The notes beneath the pieces were generated by a model. The model was not told the origin of the DNA and searched no databases. It saw only the letters and a list, made by a program, of their open reading frames with translations. Position numbers and translations under genes: made by a program. From Fervidobacterium pennivorans DSM 9078 (GTDB lineage: Bacteria > Thermotogota > Thermotogae > Thermotogales > Fervidobacteriaceae), in the NCBI RefSeq assembly GCF_000235405.2, contig NC_017095.1:1079501-1143500 (forward strand): 64,000 nt of DNA, written 5' to 3'. This document shows positions 1 through 7,930 of the stretch, piece after piece (position 1 is the stretch's first letter; the number at the start of each line of letters is the position of its first letter).

Positions 1-2
1 TT

Positions 3-866
3 GCTGAGAACGACACTGTAAAAAATGATATTGAAGTTGTCTTTTCAGAATTTGAGAAAATTAAGAAATGCAAAGATTACGCCGAGCTCACGGAGAGTAT
101 TTCGAAAGCAATTTTTACCATATCCGATAATGTAAAAAACCCTGAATTGGCTTTAGCAGCAGTAGATTTGTTGCATTGGATGCTTGAAATCGTGCGTCCA
201 GCAGCAAACAGATTAAAGCCAAGAGCAGATTTCTTTCCACAGAAACCAAAAGAAATGGTCGTGGTTGATAACATAGTTCCAATACCAAAATTAGCAGTTC
301 GGCAAGGCAGTTCAAATCTTAATCGAAATCTTGATGAATGGAAAGATGCAGAAGCTACCGGCGAATTCCTTTACCATGATAGTGGGCAAAAACCTGACGT
401 AAAGACATTTGCAAAGGTCATGTACGACACTGAGAATTTGTATGTTCTTTTCATATGCGAAGAACCGGATCTCAGCTCTGTAAAAATAGTTTCTGGACCA
501 CGTGATACTCGTACTTACTTAGGCGACTCTGTTGAGGTCTTTATACTTAAAGATGAAAAGAACAATACTTATTACCACTTTGTCGTAGGCTTCGATGGTA
601 CTATTTACGATGAAGTGGGTTACGATAGCAAATGGAACGGCGATATTGTAGCAACCACCTGGAAGGAGAACAATGTGTGGTATGCAGAGATAAAGATTAA
701 TATGAATTACTTAGGGTTGTCTTTAGATGATATCTCTGAACTCAGAGTCAATTTGTGCAGAAATCGTTGGAAAGGCAATGATGCGTTTTACTATGCTTGG
801 AGTGTCACTTATGGTACGTTCCACACACCTGAAAGGTTCGGAAAATTTATTTTTGGTAGAAAATAA
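3..866 (+). CDS. C-terminal part of a protein with a CBM9-like carbohydrate-binding domain (partial)
   Basis: The frame is open from the first bases of the window to the stop at 864-866, so this is the last 287 codons of a gene that starts upstream. The first ~85 visible residues look helical. The last ~190 (from about 285) read as a CBM9/DOMON-like beta-sandwich: a 'LDEWKDA' opening, a 'YDTENLYVLF' strand, a 'GDSVEVFI' core strand and a 'WYAEIKI' strand. Such domains often close large secreted glycosidase-like proteins (for example DUF4838 proteins), but the catalytic part is not visible. The amino-sugar genes downstream make a role in processing GlcNAc-containing glycans plausible. A TTG at 147 is an internal codon, not a credible start. 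Confidence 0.75.
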   Translation, partial: AENDTVKNDIEVVFSEFEKIKKCKDYAELTESISKAIFTISDNVKNPELALAAVDLLHWMLEIVRPAANRLKPRADFFPQKPKEMVVVDNIVPIPKLAVRQGSSNLNRNLDEWKDAEATGEFLYHDSGQKPDVKTFAKVMYDTENLYVLFICEEPDLSSVKIVSGPRDTRTYLGDSVEVFILKDEKNNTYYHFVVGFDGTIYDEVGYDSKWNGDIVATTWKENNVWYAEIKINMNYLGLSLDDISELRVNLCRNRWKGNDAFYYAWSVTYGTFHTPERFGKFIFGRK

Positions 867-931
867 ATCACACTGAAACTTCGGTCATTTAAACCAAAGT
901 AAAATCAAACATACTAGAGTGGGAGGTGTTT

Positions 932-986
932 TGTACGCACCTTGCTTTCGTAAAAATGCTCGGTTTTAAACTGCAAGGTGCGTACA
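932..986 (+). promoter_or_regulatory. 14-bp perfect inverted repeat overlapping the translation start region of the DUF4127 gene
   Basis: Arms at 932-945 (TGTACGCACCTTGC) and 973-986 (GCAAGGTGCGTACA) are perfect reverse complements separated by 27 nt. The right arm contains AAGGTG (975-980), the most likely Shine-Dalgarno sequence for the ATG at 995, so an RNA hairpin would bury it. There is no T-run after the arm, so it does not look like an intrinsic terminator. It may be an operator or a translation-control hairpin; this is inference. Confidence 0.6.
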
Positions 987-994
987 TTTTGCAA

Positions 995-2476
995 ATGAGA
1001 GTGCTATTTCTTCCTATAGACGAAAGATTTTGCACAAAGGATTATTTCCTACATCTCTGTTCGTCCGTCGGAATAGATGTTCTCGTTCCTGAATATTTCG
1101 GTCTTAAGAAAATACCAGCTGACGTTGACTACATAATTAACTGGTTATTTGAGAACTCAAGTAACTGCGATATAGCAATACTATCATTAGACATGCTTTT
1201 GCACGGTGGACTTGTCCCTTCGAGGTTGGATTACACACAAGAGGAAACGTTAGTCAAACGGCTGAACGTATTATCTCTGTTAAAAAGGCAAAATACTAAC
1301 CTAAAAATATACGTAACAAAAAGTATTACAAGAATCCCGACTTATAATTCGATGGAGGAAGAACCAGATTACTGGGGCTATTTTGGAAAAGCACTTTACG
1401 AGTATTCGCTTGAACTTGCAAAGGGGTCGAAAGTAAAAAAGACAGATATTCCAAATTGGATTATTGAGGACTTTTTGTGGAGAAGAAGGAGAAATCTGAA
1501 AATAATAAGAGAAACCATCAAACTTGTTCGGTCAGAGGTTATAGATTTTCTTACCATCATGCTCGATGACAACTCTGAAGGAAGCCTTGTTTACAAGGAA
1601 GCTTGCGAACTTCATGAGCTGGTCAAGCAACAAGGATTAAGCGACAAAATACAAATCAGAAATGGAGCAGATGAAGCTTCTTTAAGTTTGCTTTCGAAAT
1701 CTCTGTGTGATTACTTTGGTCTCCAACCAACCTTCAAAATTGTTTACAGGAAACCAGAGTACGCCCATCTCGTCCCCCCATATCACAGTGACGATTTAGA
1801 TACGTCAACTAAGTCACATATTGTCGGTGCTGGAGGAAAGTTAACCGACTCAGAACGTGAATTTGATATATTGCTTTACGTAAACAACTTCGCTCCGGAC
1901 GAACCAAGGGAAGCACCTTTTCAAGAAAACTTACATGAACAAGAAAGTCACGACAAATTGAAGCACTTGATAGAGTTAGCCCTTGAGCAAAGCAAAATAA
2001 TAGCTATTGCAGACGTAAGATATGCAAACGGCTCAGATAATATTTTAGTCGAAGAACTTTTGCAAAGGCCAATTGATTGGAAAAGCGTAACTTACTATGG
2101 TTGGAATACTGCCGGTAACACCCTTGGATCAACATGTGCACACGCTGTAATACTTTACTTCAGCAAGGTTGGGTTGCTTAAACTAAACGTACAAGATCTG
2201 GAAAAATACCAATCTATACTTTTGTTAGAACACTGGGGATATCAAGCTAATGTCAGAAAAATGCTCTATGGAGAAATAGAAAAGCTTGGTTACAGCGCTG
2301 GCTCTTGTCTCTCAATGATAAAAGACGAGGATTGGGCTAAGAACTTTGTACAAGAAAATCTTAAACCATACCTTGAGAAGATCAACAGGGCTTTTAAAAA
2401 GAGTTGGAAATGTTCCATTTTCTTTCCTTGGCATAGACCTTTCGAAATCGGCATAGTTCTGCACGATACTCAATAA
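995..2476 (+). CDS. DUF4127 family protein
   Basis: A 493-aa protein recognised as DUF4127 from its start 'MRVLFLPIDERF', the 'DIAILSLDMLLHGGLVPSR' region and the 'DVRYANGSD' and 'YYGWNTAGNTLGS' motifs typical of the family. The family has no established biochemical function to my knowledge. I chose ATG 995 because the conserved family N-terminus begins there. The same frame extends back to a GTG at 926, which would add 23 unconserved residues lying across the inverted repeat. No signal peptide is visible, so it is probably cytoplasmic. It sits between a carbohydrate-binding protein and a ROK kinase, which suggests a role in amino-sugar or glycan use (inference). Confidence 0.8.
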   Translation: MRVLFLPIDERFCTKDYFLHLCSSVGIDVLVPEYFGLKKIPADVDYIINWLFENSSNCDIAILSLDMLLHGGLVPSRLDYTQEETLVKRLNVLSLLKRQNTNLKIYVTKSITRIPTYNSMEEEPDYWGYFGKALYEYSLELAKGSKVKKTDIPNWIIEDFLWRRRRNLKIIRETIKLVRSEVIDFLTIMLDDNSEGSLVYKEACELHELVKQQGLSDKIQIRNGADEASLSLLSKSLCDYFGLQPTFKIVYRKPEYAHLVPPYHSDDLDTSTKSHIVGAGGKLTDSEREFDILLYVNNFAPDEPREAPFQENLHEQESHDKLKHLIELALEQSKIIAIADVRYANGSDNILVEELLQRPIDWKSVTYYGWNTAGNTLGSTCAHAVILYFSKVGLLKLNVQDLEKYQSILLLEHWGYQANVRKMLYGEIEKLGYSAGSCLSMIKDEDWAKNFVQENLKPYLEKINRAFKKSWKCSIFFPWHRPFEIGIVLHDTQ

Positions 2477-2517
2477 AGGTATTAAACATACTGAAAACAA
2501 GAAAGGAGTTAAGGCAA

Positions 2518-3405
2518 GTGGGAACCAAGATCATAGGAATTGATATAGGGGGAACCACTGTAAAAGGTGCAATATACGATAATGGGATCCTCGTAGATAA
2601 GATTGTCCGAAAAACATCAAAAACGAACCCGCTTGACACAGCTATGCAAATTATCTATCAGCTACTCACAAACAATAAAAAAATAGCAGCGATAGGAATT
2701 GCAACAGCTGGCAGGGTTAACTCAAATACTGGAGAGATTTTGTACGCCACTCCTAATTTAAAAAATTGGACCGGGAGGAACATTAAAAAAGAGGTTGAAA
2801 CCACTTTAGGAATACCGACTTATGTTATAAACGATGCTAAAGCAGCAACATTAGCTGAAGCCCATGTTCGAGACGTTCAATCATTAGTTTTCTTAACTGT
2901 AGGAACAGGACTTGGTGGTGGAGTTCTCATTGATGGAAAGCTGGTAGACGGAAATTTCTGGGAAGCGGGAGAAATAGGGCATACCATACTATATCCTAAT
3001 GGCCGCAGATGCAACTGTGGCAAGCGTGGATGTGCTGAGAGATATGTATCGATGAGTGTAATTCACAGATATGCAAAAGTTCCATTGAACAAACGTGCTC
3101 AATTGATTAATTATTTTAAAAACAACGAACAAAAAGTCCTGACTGCTGTTGAAAAAGTGTGTTCCGATTTGGCAATCTTGATTGATAAGATATTTCTTAT
3201 GATTGACCCTGAACTTGTTGTCGTTGGTGGAGGTTTTTCGGAACTGGGCGAAGGAGCTTTACAAATACTTAAAACTAAAGTTGGAATTCATGCTTCTAAA
3301 TCACTTTATCGACCTGAACAAGTCGAGCTTAGCGTTTTTCAAAACGATGCAGGGCTCATCGGTGCTTCTCTTTTCGCTATAAAAAATCTTGAGGAGGGAG
3401 CATAA
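2518..3405 (+). CDS. ROK family sugar kinase, probable N-acetylglucosamine (amino-sugar) kinase
   Basis: A 295-aa protein starting at GTG 2518 with AAAGGAGTT about 9 nt upstream. The N-terminal phosphate-binding motif 'GIDIGGTTVKGAI', the 'TVGTGLGGG' motif and the zinc site 'CNCGKRGC' (residues 165-172) define a ROK kinase. There is no N-terminal helix-turn-helix, so it is an enzyme rather than a ROK repressor. 'EIGHTILYPNGRRC' carries the usual E/H residues of the sugar and zinc site. With NagA and an SIS-type deaminase downstream, GlcNAc to GlcNAc-6-phosphate is the likely reaction; N-acetylmannosamine or glucose are alternatives. It is followed after 3 nt by the RpiR regulator. Confidence 0.88.
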   Translation: MGTKIIGIDIGGTTVKGAIYDNGILVDKIVRKTSKTNPLDTAMQIIYQLLTNNKKIAAIGIATAGRVNSNTGEILYATPNLKNWTGRNIKKEVETTLGIPTYVINDAKAATLAEAHVRDVQSLVFLTVGTGLGGGVLIDGKLVDGNFWEAGEIGHTILYPNGRRCNCGKRGCAERYVSMSVIHRYAKVPLNKRAQLINYFKNNEQKVLTAVEKVCSDLAILIDKIFLMIDPELVVVGGGFSELGEGALQILKTKVGIHASKSLYRPEQVELSVFQNDAGLIGASLFAIKNLEEGA

Positions 3406-3408
3406 ATT

Positions 3409-4245
3409 ATGGCTAAAGACATCTTTACACTTTTAACTTATCAGCGTGGTGTTCTTACTAAAAAGGAAAAAATTATTGCACAATACGTTTTAGAAAATGT
3501 TGAAGAAGTTGTACATATGAGTATTACAGAACTTTCTGAGCTTTTAGGTGTTGGTGAAGGCACAATTGTTCGATTCTGCCAAAAACTCGGTTTTCAAGGT
3601 TTCCATTCGTTCAAAATCTTCCTTGCAAAAAGCATACCAAATAACAAAAGTGAAAATGGTGCTCTTTCATCGGGGGATATACTTTCACAGATTAAAATAA
3701 ATCACGTTACTGCTATTGAACAAACATACGAGCTACTCAGCTCATCCAAAGATGTTCTAATGAAGTGTGCTGAGATAGTTTCCACATGCAGAAAACTTTA
3801 CACTGTTGGTGTTGGAGCCTCTGGCGCAACTGCACTGGATGCGTACTATAAATTCATGCGAATAGGTATCGATGCATTCTTTTCTCAAGACGCACATTTA
3901 GTAGCTATGGTCCTGTCAAGTTCTACGTCAGAGGATGTTCTTCTTACCTTTTCTCAGAGCGGTTCAACATCAGTCATTATAGACTTAGCAAAATTAGCAA
4001 AGGAAAATAACACTAAAGTTATTGCAGTAACGGGTCACAAAAGGTCTCCCCTTGCTGATATTGCTGATTATGTCCTACTGACACCCATTCGTGAAGCACC
4101 TTTTGAAAGTGGTGCAATAAGGTCAAAGATATCACAACTGCACGTTTTAGAAGCTCTGTTTGAGATGACAAAACAAACCATGAAAGACAAGGCAACTCAA
4201 TGTGTGCAACGAACTGCTCGTGCTGTAGAAAAATGGATCTATTAA
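3409..4245 (+). CDS. MurR/RpiR family transcriptional regulator
   Basis: A 278-aa protein. Residues ~1-80 form the RpiR helix-turn-helix ('MSITELSELLGVGEGTIVRFCQ' region); residues ~125-245 form an SIS sugar-phosphate-binding domain ('YTVGVGASGATALD', 'LTFSQSGSTSVIIDLAK'). The family senses phosphosugars and controls amino-sugar or sugar catabolic genes. GAGGAGG stands about 12 nt before ATG 3409, and the gene lies 3 nt after the ROK kinase. It is probably the local regulator of the cluster, with GlcNAc-6-P or GlcN-6-P as effector (inference). Confidence 0.9.
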   Translation: MAKDIFTLLTYQRGVLTKKEKIIAQYVLENVEEVVHMSITELSELLGVGEGTIVRFCQKLGFQGFHSFKIFLAKSIPNNKSENGALSSGDILSQIKINHVTAIEQTYELLSSSKDVLMKCAEIVSTCRKLYTVGVGASGATALDAYYKFMRIGIDAFFSQDAHLVAMVLSSSTSEDVLLTFSQSGSTSVIIDLAKLAKENNTKVIAVTGHKRSPLADIADYVLLTPIREAPFESGAIRSKISQLHVLEALFEMTKQTMKDKATQCVQRTARAVEKWIY

Positions 4246-4395
4246 TTCAATTAAGGCAGCAAAAGAATTTCGTAGAACATTAATCCTGCGTTGCTTAAAA
4301 AGAATATGAAAAATGCGATAAATTGAAGAAACATGCCAATGGTTAGTTTTTTTCAGATTCATTCAACTGATGTCAAAGTTTGTGGCGATGCTTAA

Positions 4396-4581
4396 AGTGT
4401 TCGCAATAAAACACTTTTGAAAGATTTAAACTACCTTTTTGAAGTAACGCGTATAAACTTTCGAGAGGCAGTATCCATTGCTCTGCTTGGTGAGTTATTC
4501 TTAAGAGGTATGGCACATCACACCTCAGTCACCGGTGCTATGAAACCTTCTGTCCTCGGTAAACTTGCGTTACCGGTTTAA
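4396..4581 (+). pseudogene. Possible gene remnant in the 379-nt gap before the SIS gene
   Basis: The stretch 4246-4624 has no intact gene. In it, 4396-4581 is one open frame of 61 codons ending in TAA with no plausible start codon or ribosome site at its beginning. Its translation has normal amino-acid composition ('NKTLLKDLNYLFEV', 'ALLGELFLRGMAHH'). I do not recognise a family. It could be the decayed 3' end of a gene lost between the regulator and the SIS protein, or chance. No clear terminator was seen. Confidence 0.25.
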
Positions 4582-4624
4582 GAACAATTAATAACATTTG
4601 CCAAATTTCTGGAGGGATTAGACC

Positions 4625-5560
4625 ATGGCAAGTTTCAAAACGTACTATGAGATAATGAAAGTTGGAGAATTGTTCAAAACCGTTGATAAAATGACACCAC
4701 CCAAGTTTGAGAAGGTTAAAAGATACATTTTCATAGGCTGTGGTAGTTCGTATAATGCGGGATTGATAATTTCAGAAATTATGCGGAAAAATGGTTATAG
4801 CGCCGATGCTATAACGGCTGGTGAAGTATTAGTTAAAGAGATGTTCGACGAAATCATAAAAAACTACGACCTTGCAATCCTGATCTCACGAACAGGTTAT
4901 ACAACTGAGACTGTCAAAGTTGCTGAACTGCTAAAGGGGCGTATCCAAACGCTCGGTGTTACTTGCGACAGAAAAACTCCATTGGCTAACGTTTGCGACT
5001 TAGCGTATGAACTCGATTTTGCTCACGAGGATTCTGTAATCATGACCGGAAGTTTCTCAGCTATAGTGAGATTATTCCTGAATGGTATCAAACGAATTGA
5101 CATTGATGTGGAAGAAGTTCTAAAGAAATTCGACGAAATGACCTCAAATGACATTGTGCACAAAAAGAGTCATTTCATTTTCTTAGGTTATCGCGAACGC
5201 TACCATATGGCTAAAGAAAGTGCACTCAAGGTACAAGAGTTATCGCTTGACCACAGTGAATTCCATGAGACCCTCGAATACCGCCATGGTCCCATAGCAT
5301 TGCTTTCTCCTAATTCGCATGTGGTAATCTTTTCTGAATTCAAAAATCCAAGTCCCCTTGAAGAGAATTTAGCAAAAGAAATCATGGATCGTGGAGCAAG
5401 TGCACAGATCATTGTTCCCTTCACCAATGATCCTGCCCTTGAGGTGCAAGTACTCAATCTCTATGGTCAACTTCTTGGCTATAAGCGAGCGATACACAAG
5501 GGTTTAAATCCTGACAAACCTCATGGACTTACGAAATTTGTTTCACTCAAAGATGTTTAA
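4625..5560 (+). CDS. SIS-domain sugar-phosphate deaminase/isomerase, probable glucosamine-6-phosphate deaminase (NagB-II type)
   Basis: A 311-aa protein with two SIS domains like the isomerase half of GlmS: 'FIGCGSSYNAGLI' (~37-50) and 'ILISRTGYTTETVKVAELL' in the first, 'YHMAKESALKVQELSLDH' and 'ETLEYRHGPIALLSP' in the second. It lacks the glutaminase domain. In Thermotoga a protein of this class beside nagA serves as GlcN-6-phosphate deaminase (NagB-II), giving fructose-6-phosphate and ammonia. Adjacency to nagA supports the same role here. ATG 4625 is preceded by GGAGGG about 7 nt away. An AgaS-type enzyme acting on galactosamine-6-phosphate is the main alternative. Confidence 0.82.
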   Translation: MASFKTYYEIMKVGELFKTVDKMTPPKFEKVKRYIFIGCGSSYNAGLIISEIMRKNGYSADAITAGEVLVKEMFDEIIKNYDLAILISRTGYTTETVKVAELLKGRIQTLGVTCDRKTPLANVCDLAYELDFAHEDSVIMTGSFSAIVRLFLNGIKRIDIDVEEVLKKFDEMTSNDIVHKKSHFIFLGYRERYHMAKESALKVQELSLDHSEFHETLEYRHGPIALLSPNSHVVIFSEFKNPSPLEENLAKEIMDRGASAQIIVPFTNDPALEVQVLNLYGQLLGYKRAIHKGLNPDKPHGLTKFVSLKDV

Positions 5561-5600
5561 AACCATAGGACTTTAGCACTTGATGTAAAGGAGTGATTAT

Positions 5601-6656
5601 ATGCTGGTTGAAAACGTGCTTATAGTCGACCCAGTCGATGGAGAATATGTAGGAACCGTTGAGTTTGAAGATGTAATATTAGAAATCAGAAAAAGCGATA
5701 AATCCAGCTTTGAACATATCCTGATGCCTGCGTTTGTCGACCCACATATCCATGGGATTAAAGGTATAGACACAATGACGGCATCGCAAGAAGATTTTGA
5801 AAGATTCAAAGAATACGAGGCTTTAGAGGGTGTTTGGTATTTTCAACCAACGACTGTAACATGTCCCCTTGATGAACTCAGAAAGATAAAAATACCATCG
5901 GAGCTTAAACTACACATTGAAGGTCCGTTTATAGCCCCCAAAAGGAAAGGTGCACATAGCGAGTCGTATATTCAGTCTCCTCCAAGGGACGTTCATGAGC
6001 TCGAGCAATATCTTTCCTTATCTTCGATTGGTACGATAACCGTTGCCCCAGAATATGATTCTTTCCTGGATTTTGCCAAGAGTTGCGAGCTAAACAACAT
6101 TAGAATATCCATTGGACACACAGATGCAACTTTTGCTCAAGCGAAAAGAGCATTCGAAAACGGGTTTAGACGTATCACGCACTTTCCAAATGCTTTGAGT
6201 CCTCTTCATCACAGAGAACTTGGGGTAACTGGTGCAGGATTACTTTTGGACTTTACTCTGGAAATAATTGCAGATGGGATTCACTGTGCACCAGAGTTTG
6301 TAAATTTGGTCTACAAAGTCAAAGAAGCTGAAAAAATAATACTTGTTACCGATAGCATAAGCGCTACAGGACTGGAAGATGGTAACTACATGCTTGGAGA
6401 TTTGCGCGTTAAGGTTGAAAATGGAATAGCAAAACTAAGCGATGGCACATTGGCTGGTAGCACTTTGAAATTTTCTCAAGCGGTGAAGAATTTTGCTAAA
6501 TTCACAGGATGTTCTTTAAAAGAACTTGCAATGGTAAGCTCTTATAATGCTTGTAAAGACTTAAATCTGAATGGCGGCAGAATAAAAGAAGGATATCCTG
6601 CAAAGTTAGTTCTACTCGATAACGAACTGAACATTAAAAAGGTCTGGAATTTCTAA
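5601..6656 (+). CDS. nagA: N-acetylglucosamine-6-phosphate deacetylase
   Basis: A 351-aa amidohydrolase that converts GlcNAc-6-P to GlcN-6-P and acetate. Metal and substrate motifs are present: 'DPHIHGIKG' (HxH), 'HIEGPFIAPKRKGAH' with the metal Glu, 'SIGHTDAT', 'THFPNALSPLHH', and the catalytic Asp in 'VTDSISATG'. Length is a little below the usual ~380. AAGGAGTGA precedes ATG 5601. It lies 40 nt after the SIS gene, so the two probably form one transcript that feeds GlcNAc-6-P into fructose-6-P. Confidence 0.92.
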   Translation: MLVENVLIVDPVDGEYVGTVEFEDVILEIRKSDKSSFEHILMPAFVDPHIHGIKGIDTMTASQEDFERFKEYEALEGVWYFQPTTVTCPLDELRKIKIPSELKLHIEGPFIAPKRKGAHSESYIQSPPRDVHELEQYLSLSSIGTITVAPEYDSFLDFAKSCELNNIRISIGHTDATFAQAKRAFENGFRRITHFPNALSPLHHRELGVTGAGLLLDFTLEIIADGIHCAPEFVNLVYKVKEAEKIILVTDSISATGLEDGNYMLGDLRVKVENGIAKLSDGTLAGSTLKFSQAVKNFAKFTGCSLKELAMVSSYNACKDLNLNGGRIKEGYPAKLVLLDNELNIKKVWNF

Positions 6657-6719
6657 GGTTACCAGGTTATAATAATATTAACTGAACTGACTCCAAAAAG
6701 CAAGTTTGGGGGGATTGGA

Positions 6720-6926
6720 ATGCCAGCAGGATGTCCATCTCTTGAAAAGAACCTGAAAAATTGCACATGCACTTATCTTTCTTGTGACAAGCGTGGAAAG
6801 TGCTGCGAATGCGTTGCTTACCACAGAAGCCTTGGTGAAATTCCAGGTTGTTTCTTTACAAAAGAGGGTGAACGCACTTGGGACAGGTCTATTGAGAATT
6901 TCATAAGAGATAGAGGTAGAAAGTAA
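6720..6926 (+). CDS. Small cysteine-rich protein, DUF6485 family
   Basis: A 68-aa protein with eight cysteines at positions 5, 15, 17, 22, 28, 29, 31 and 44, plus 'AYHRSLGEIPGCFF'. The pattern 'NLKNCTCTY...CDKRGKCCEC' fits DUF6485, a small, probably metal-binding family of unknown function. A strong GGGGGGA ribosome site precedes ATG 6720. Its TAA stop overlaps the ATG of the MoxR gene by one base, so the two are translationally linked. A TATAAT box at 6668-6673 lacks a clear -35 partner. Confidence 0.8.
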   Translation: MPAGCPSLEKNLKNCTCTYLSCDKRGKCCECVAYHRSLGEIPGCFFTKEGERTWDRSIENFIRDRGRK

Positions 6927-7864
6927 TGGGGGAGAAATTACTACATCAAAGAATTCTCGAAAACGTTCAAAAAGTTATTAAAGGCAAAAACGAAGAGACC
7001 AAAGTTATTCTCGCTGCGATGTACGCGGGTGGTCATGTTTTATTAGAAGATGTACCCGGTGTTGGGAAAACTATACTCGCCAGATCTCTGGCTATTTCAT
7101 TAGGGCTTAATTTCAAGCGCGTCCAATTTACACCTGACCTGCTTCCAACCGACTTAACAGGTTTATCTGTATACGATAGAAAGACCGAAACGTTTGTTTT
7201 CAGGGAAGGCCCCATCTTTACAGACATCCTCTTAGCCGACGAAATCAACCGCGCAACTCCAAGAACACAATCAGCACTTCTAGAAGCTATGGCCGAAAGG
7301 CAGGTTACCGTAGATGGGGTAACACATAAATTGTCTGATGATTTCTTTGTTATAGCAACGCAAAATCCTATAGAATACGAAGGAACTTTCCCGCTTCCTG
7401 AAGCACAACTTGATAGATTCACGATAAGGATTAGCCTTGGCTATCCCGACAAACAAAGCGAAATAGAAGTATTAGAATCGCAAAGGGTCAGACATCCCAT
7501 TGAGGACCTTAAACCCGTTGGAAGCCCAGAAGAGTTTTCTCAAGAGAAACAAAAAGTGCGAGAAGTTAAGGTAAGTCAGGAAGTAAAAGAATACATTGTC
7601 AACATCGTTGATGCAACAAGGCACCATGAATCATTGAAATACGGTTCAAGCCCAAGAGGCAGCTTGGCGTTGATGCACGTCAGTATGGCTTGGGCATACA
7701 TAAATGGGAGAGACTTTGTGTTACCTGATGACGTGAAGAAAGTTGCTCCATACGTGTTGATTCATAGAATCATCCAAAGCACAGAATCGAAGATTTTAAG
7801 AGAGTCAAAGGAAGATATTCTGAACAATATACTCGAGAAAGTACCAGTAGTTGCAGAAGAATAA
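6926..7864 (+). CDS. MoxR family AAA+ ATPase
   Basis: A 312-aa MoxR/RavA-type AAA+ ATPase. Walker A 'GVGKT' lies at residues 45-49, Walker B is 'ILLADEINRATPRTQSALL', sensor 1 is 'FFVIATQNPIEYEGTFPLP', and the C-terminal lid contains 'YGSSPRGSLALM'. MoxR ATPases act as chaperones that assemble metal- or VWA-type complexes, usually with a DUF58 protein encoded next to them. Here the DUF58 gene lies 1.5 kb away on the opposite strand, convergent with moxR. The start overlaps the stop of the DUF6485 gene. A terminator follows directly. Confidence 0.92.
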   Translation: MGEKLLHQRILENVQKVIKGKNEETKVILAAMYAGGHVLLEDVPGVGKTILARSLAISLGLNFKRVQFTPDLLPTDLTGLSVYDRKTETFVFREGPIFTDILLADEINRATPRTQSALLEAMAERQVTVDGVTHKLSDDFFVIATQNPIEYEGTFPLPEAQLDRFTIRISLGYPDKQSEIEVLESQRVRHPIEDLKPVGSPEEFSQEKQKVREVKVSQEVKEYIVNIVDATRHHESLKYGSSPRGSLALMHVSMAWAYINGRDFVLPDDVKKVAPYVLIHRIIQSTESKILRESKEDILNNILEKVPVVAEE

Positions 7865-7876
7865 CCTTTAGATTGA

Positions 7877-7912
7877 AAAGGCCATCCAAGTAGAACCGGG
7901 TGGCTTTTTTGT
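7877..7912 (+). terminator. Intrinsic terminator after the MoxR gene
   Basis: Stem GCCATCC (7881-7887) pairs with GGGTGGC (7898-7904) with one G-U pair, followed by a seven-T run (7905-7911). It ends the DUF6485-moxR transcript just before the convergent gene. Confidence 0.75.
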
Positions 7913-7930
7913 TGTATTTGGTCTTTAGCT

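Noticed and set aside
926-994. GTG 926 as start of the DUF4127 gene
   Set aside because: It adds residues not resembling the family N-terminus, and its ribosome-like GGGAGGTG overlaps the GTG itself.
7033-7422. 129-codon open frame on the minus strand
   Set aside because: Shadow of the MoxR ATPase gene with no start signal.
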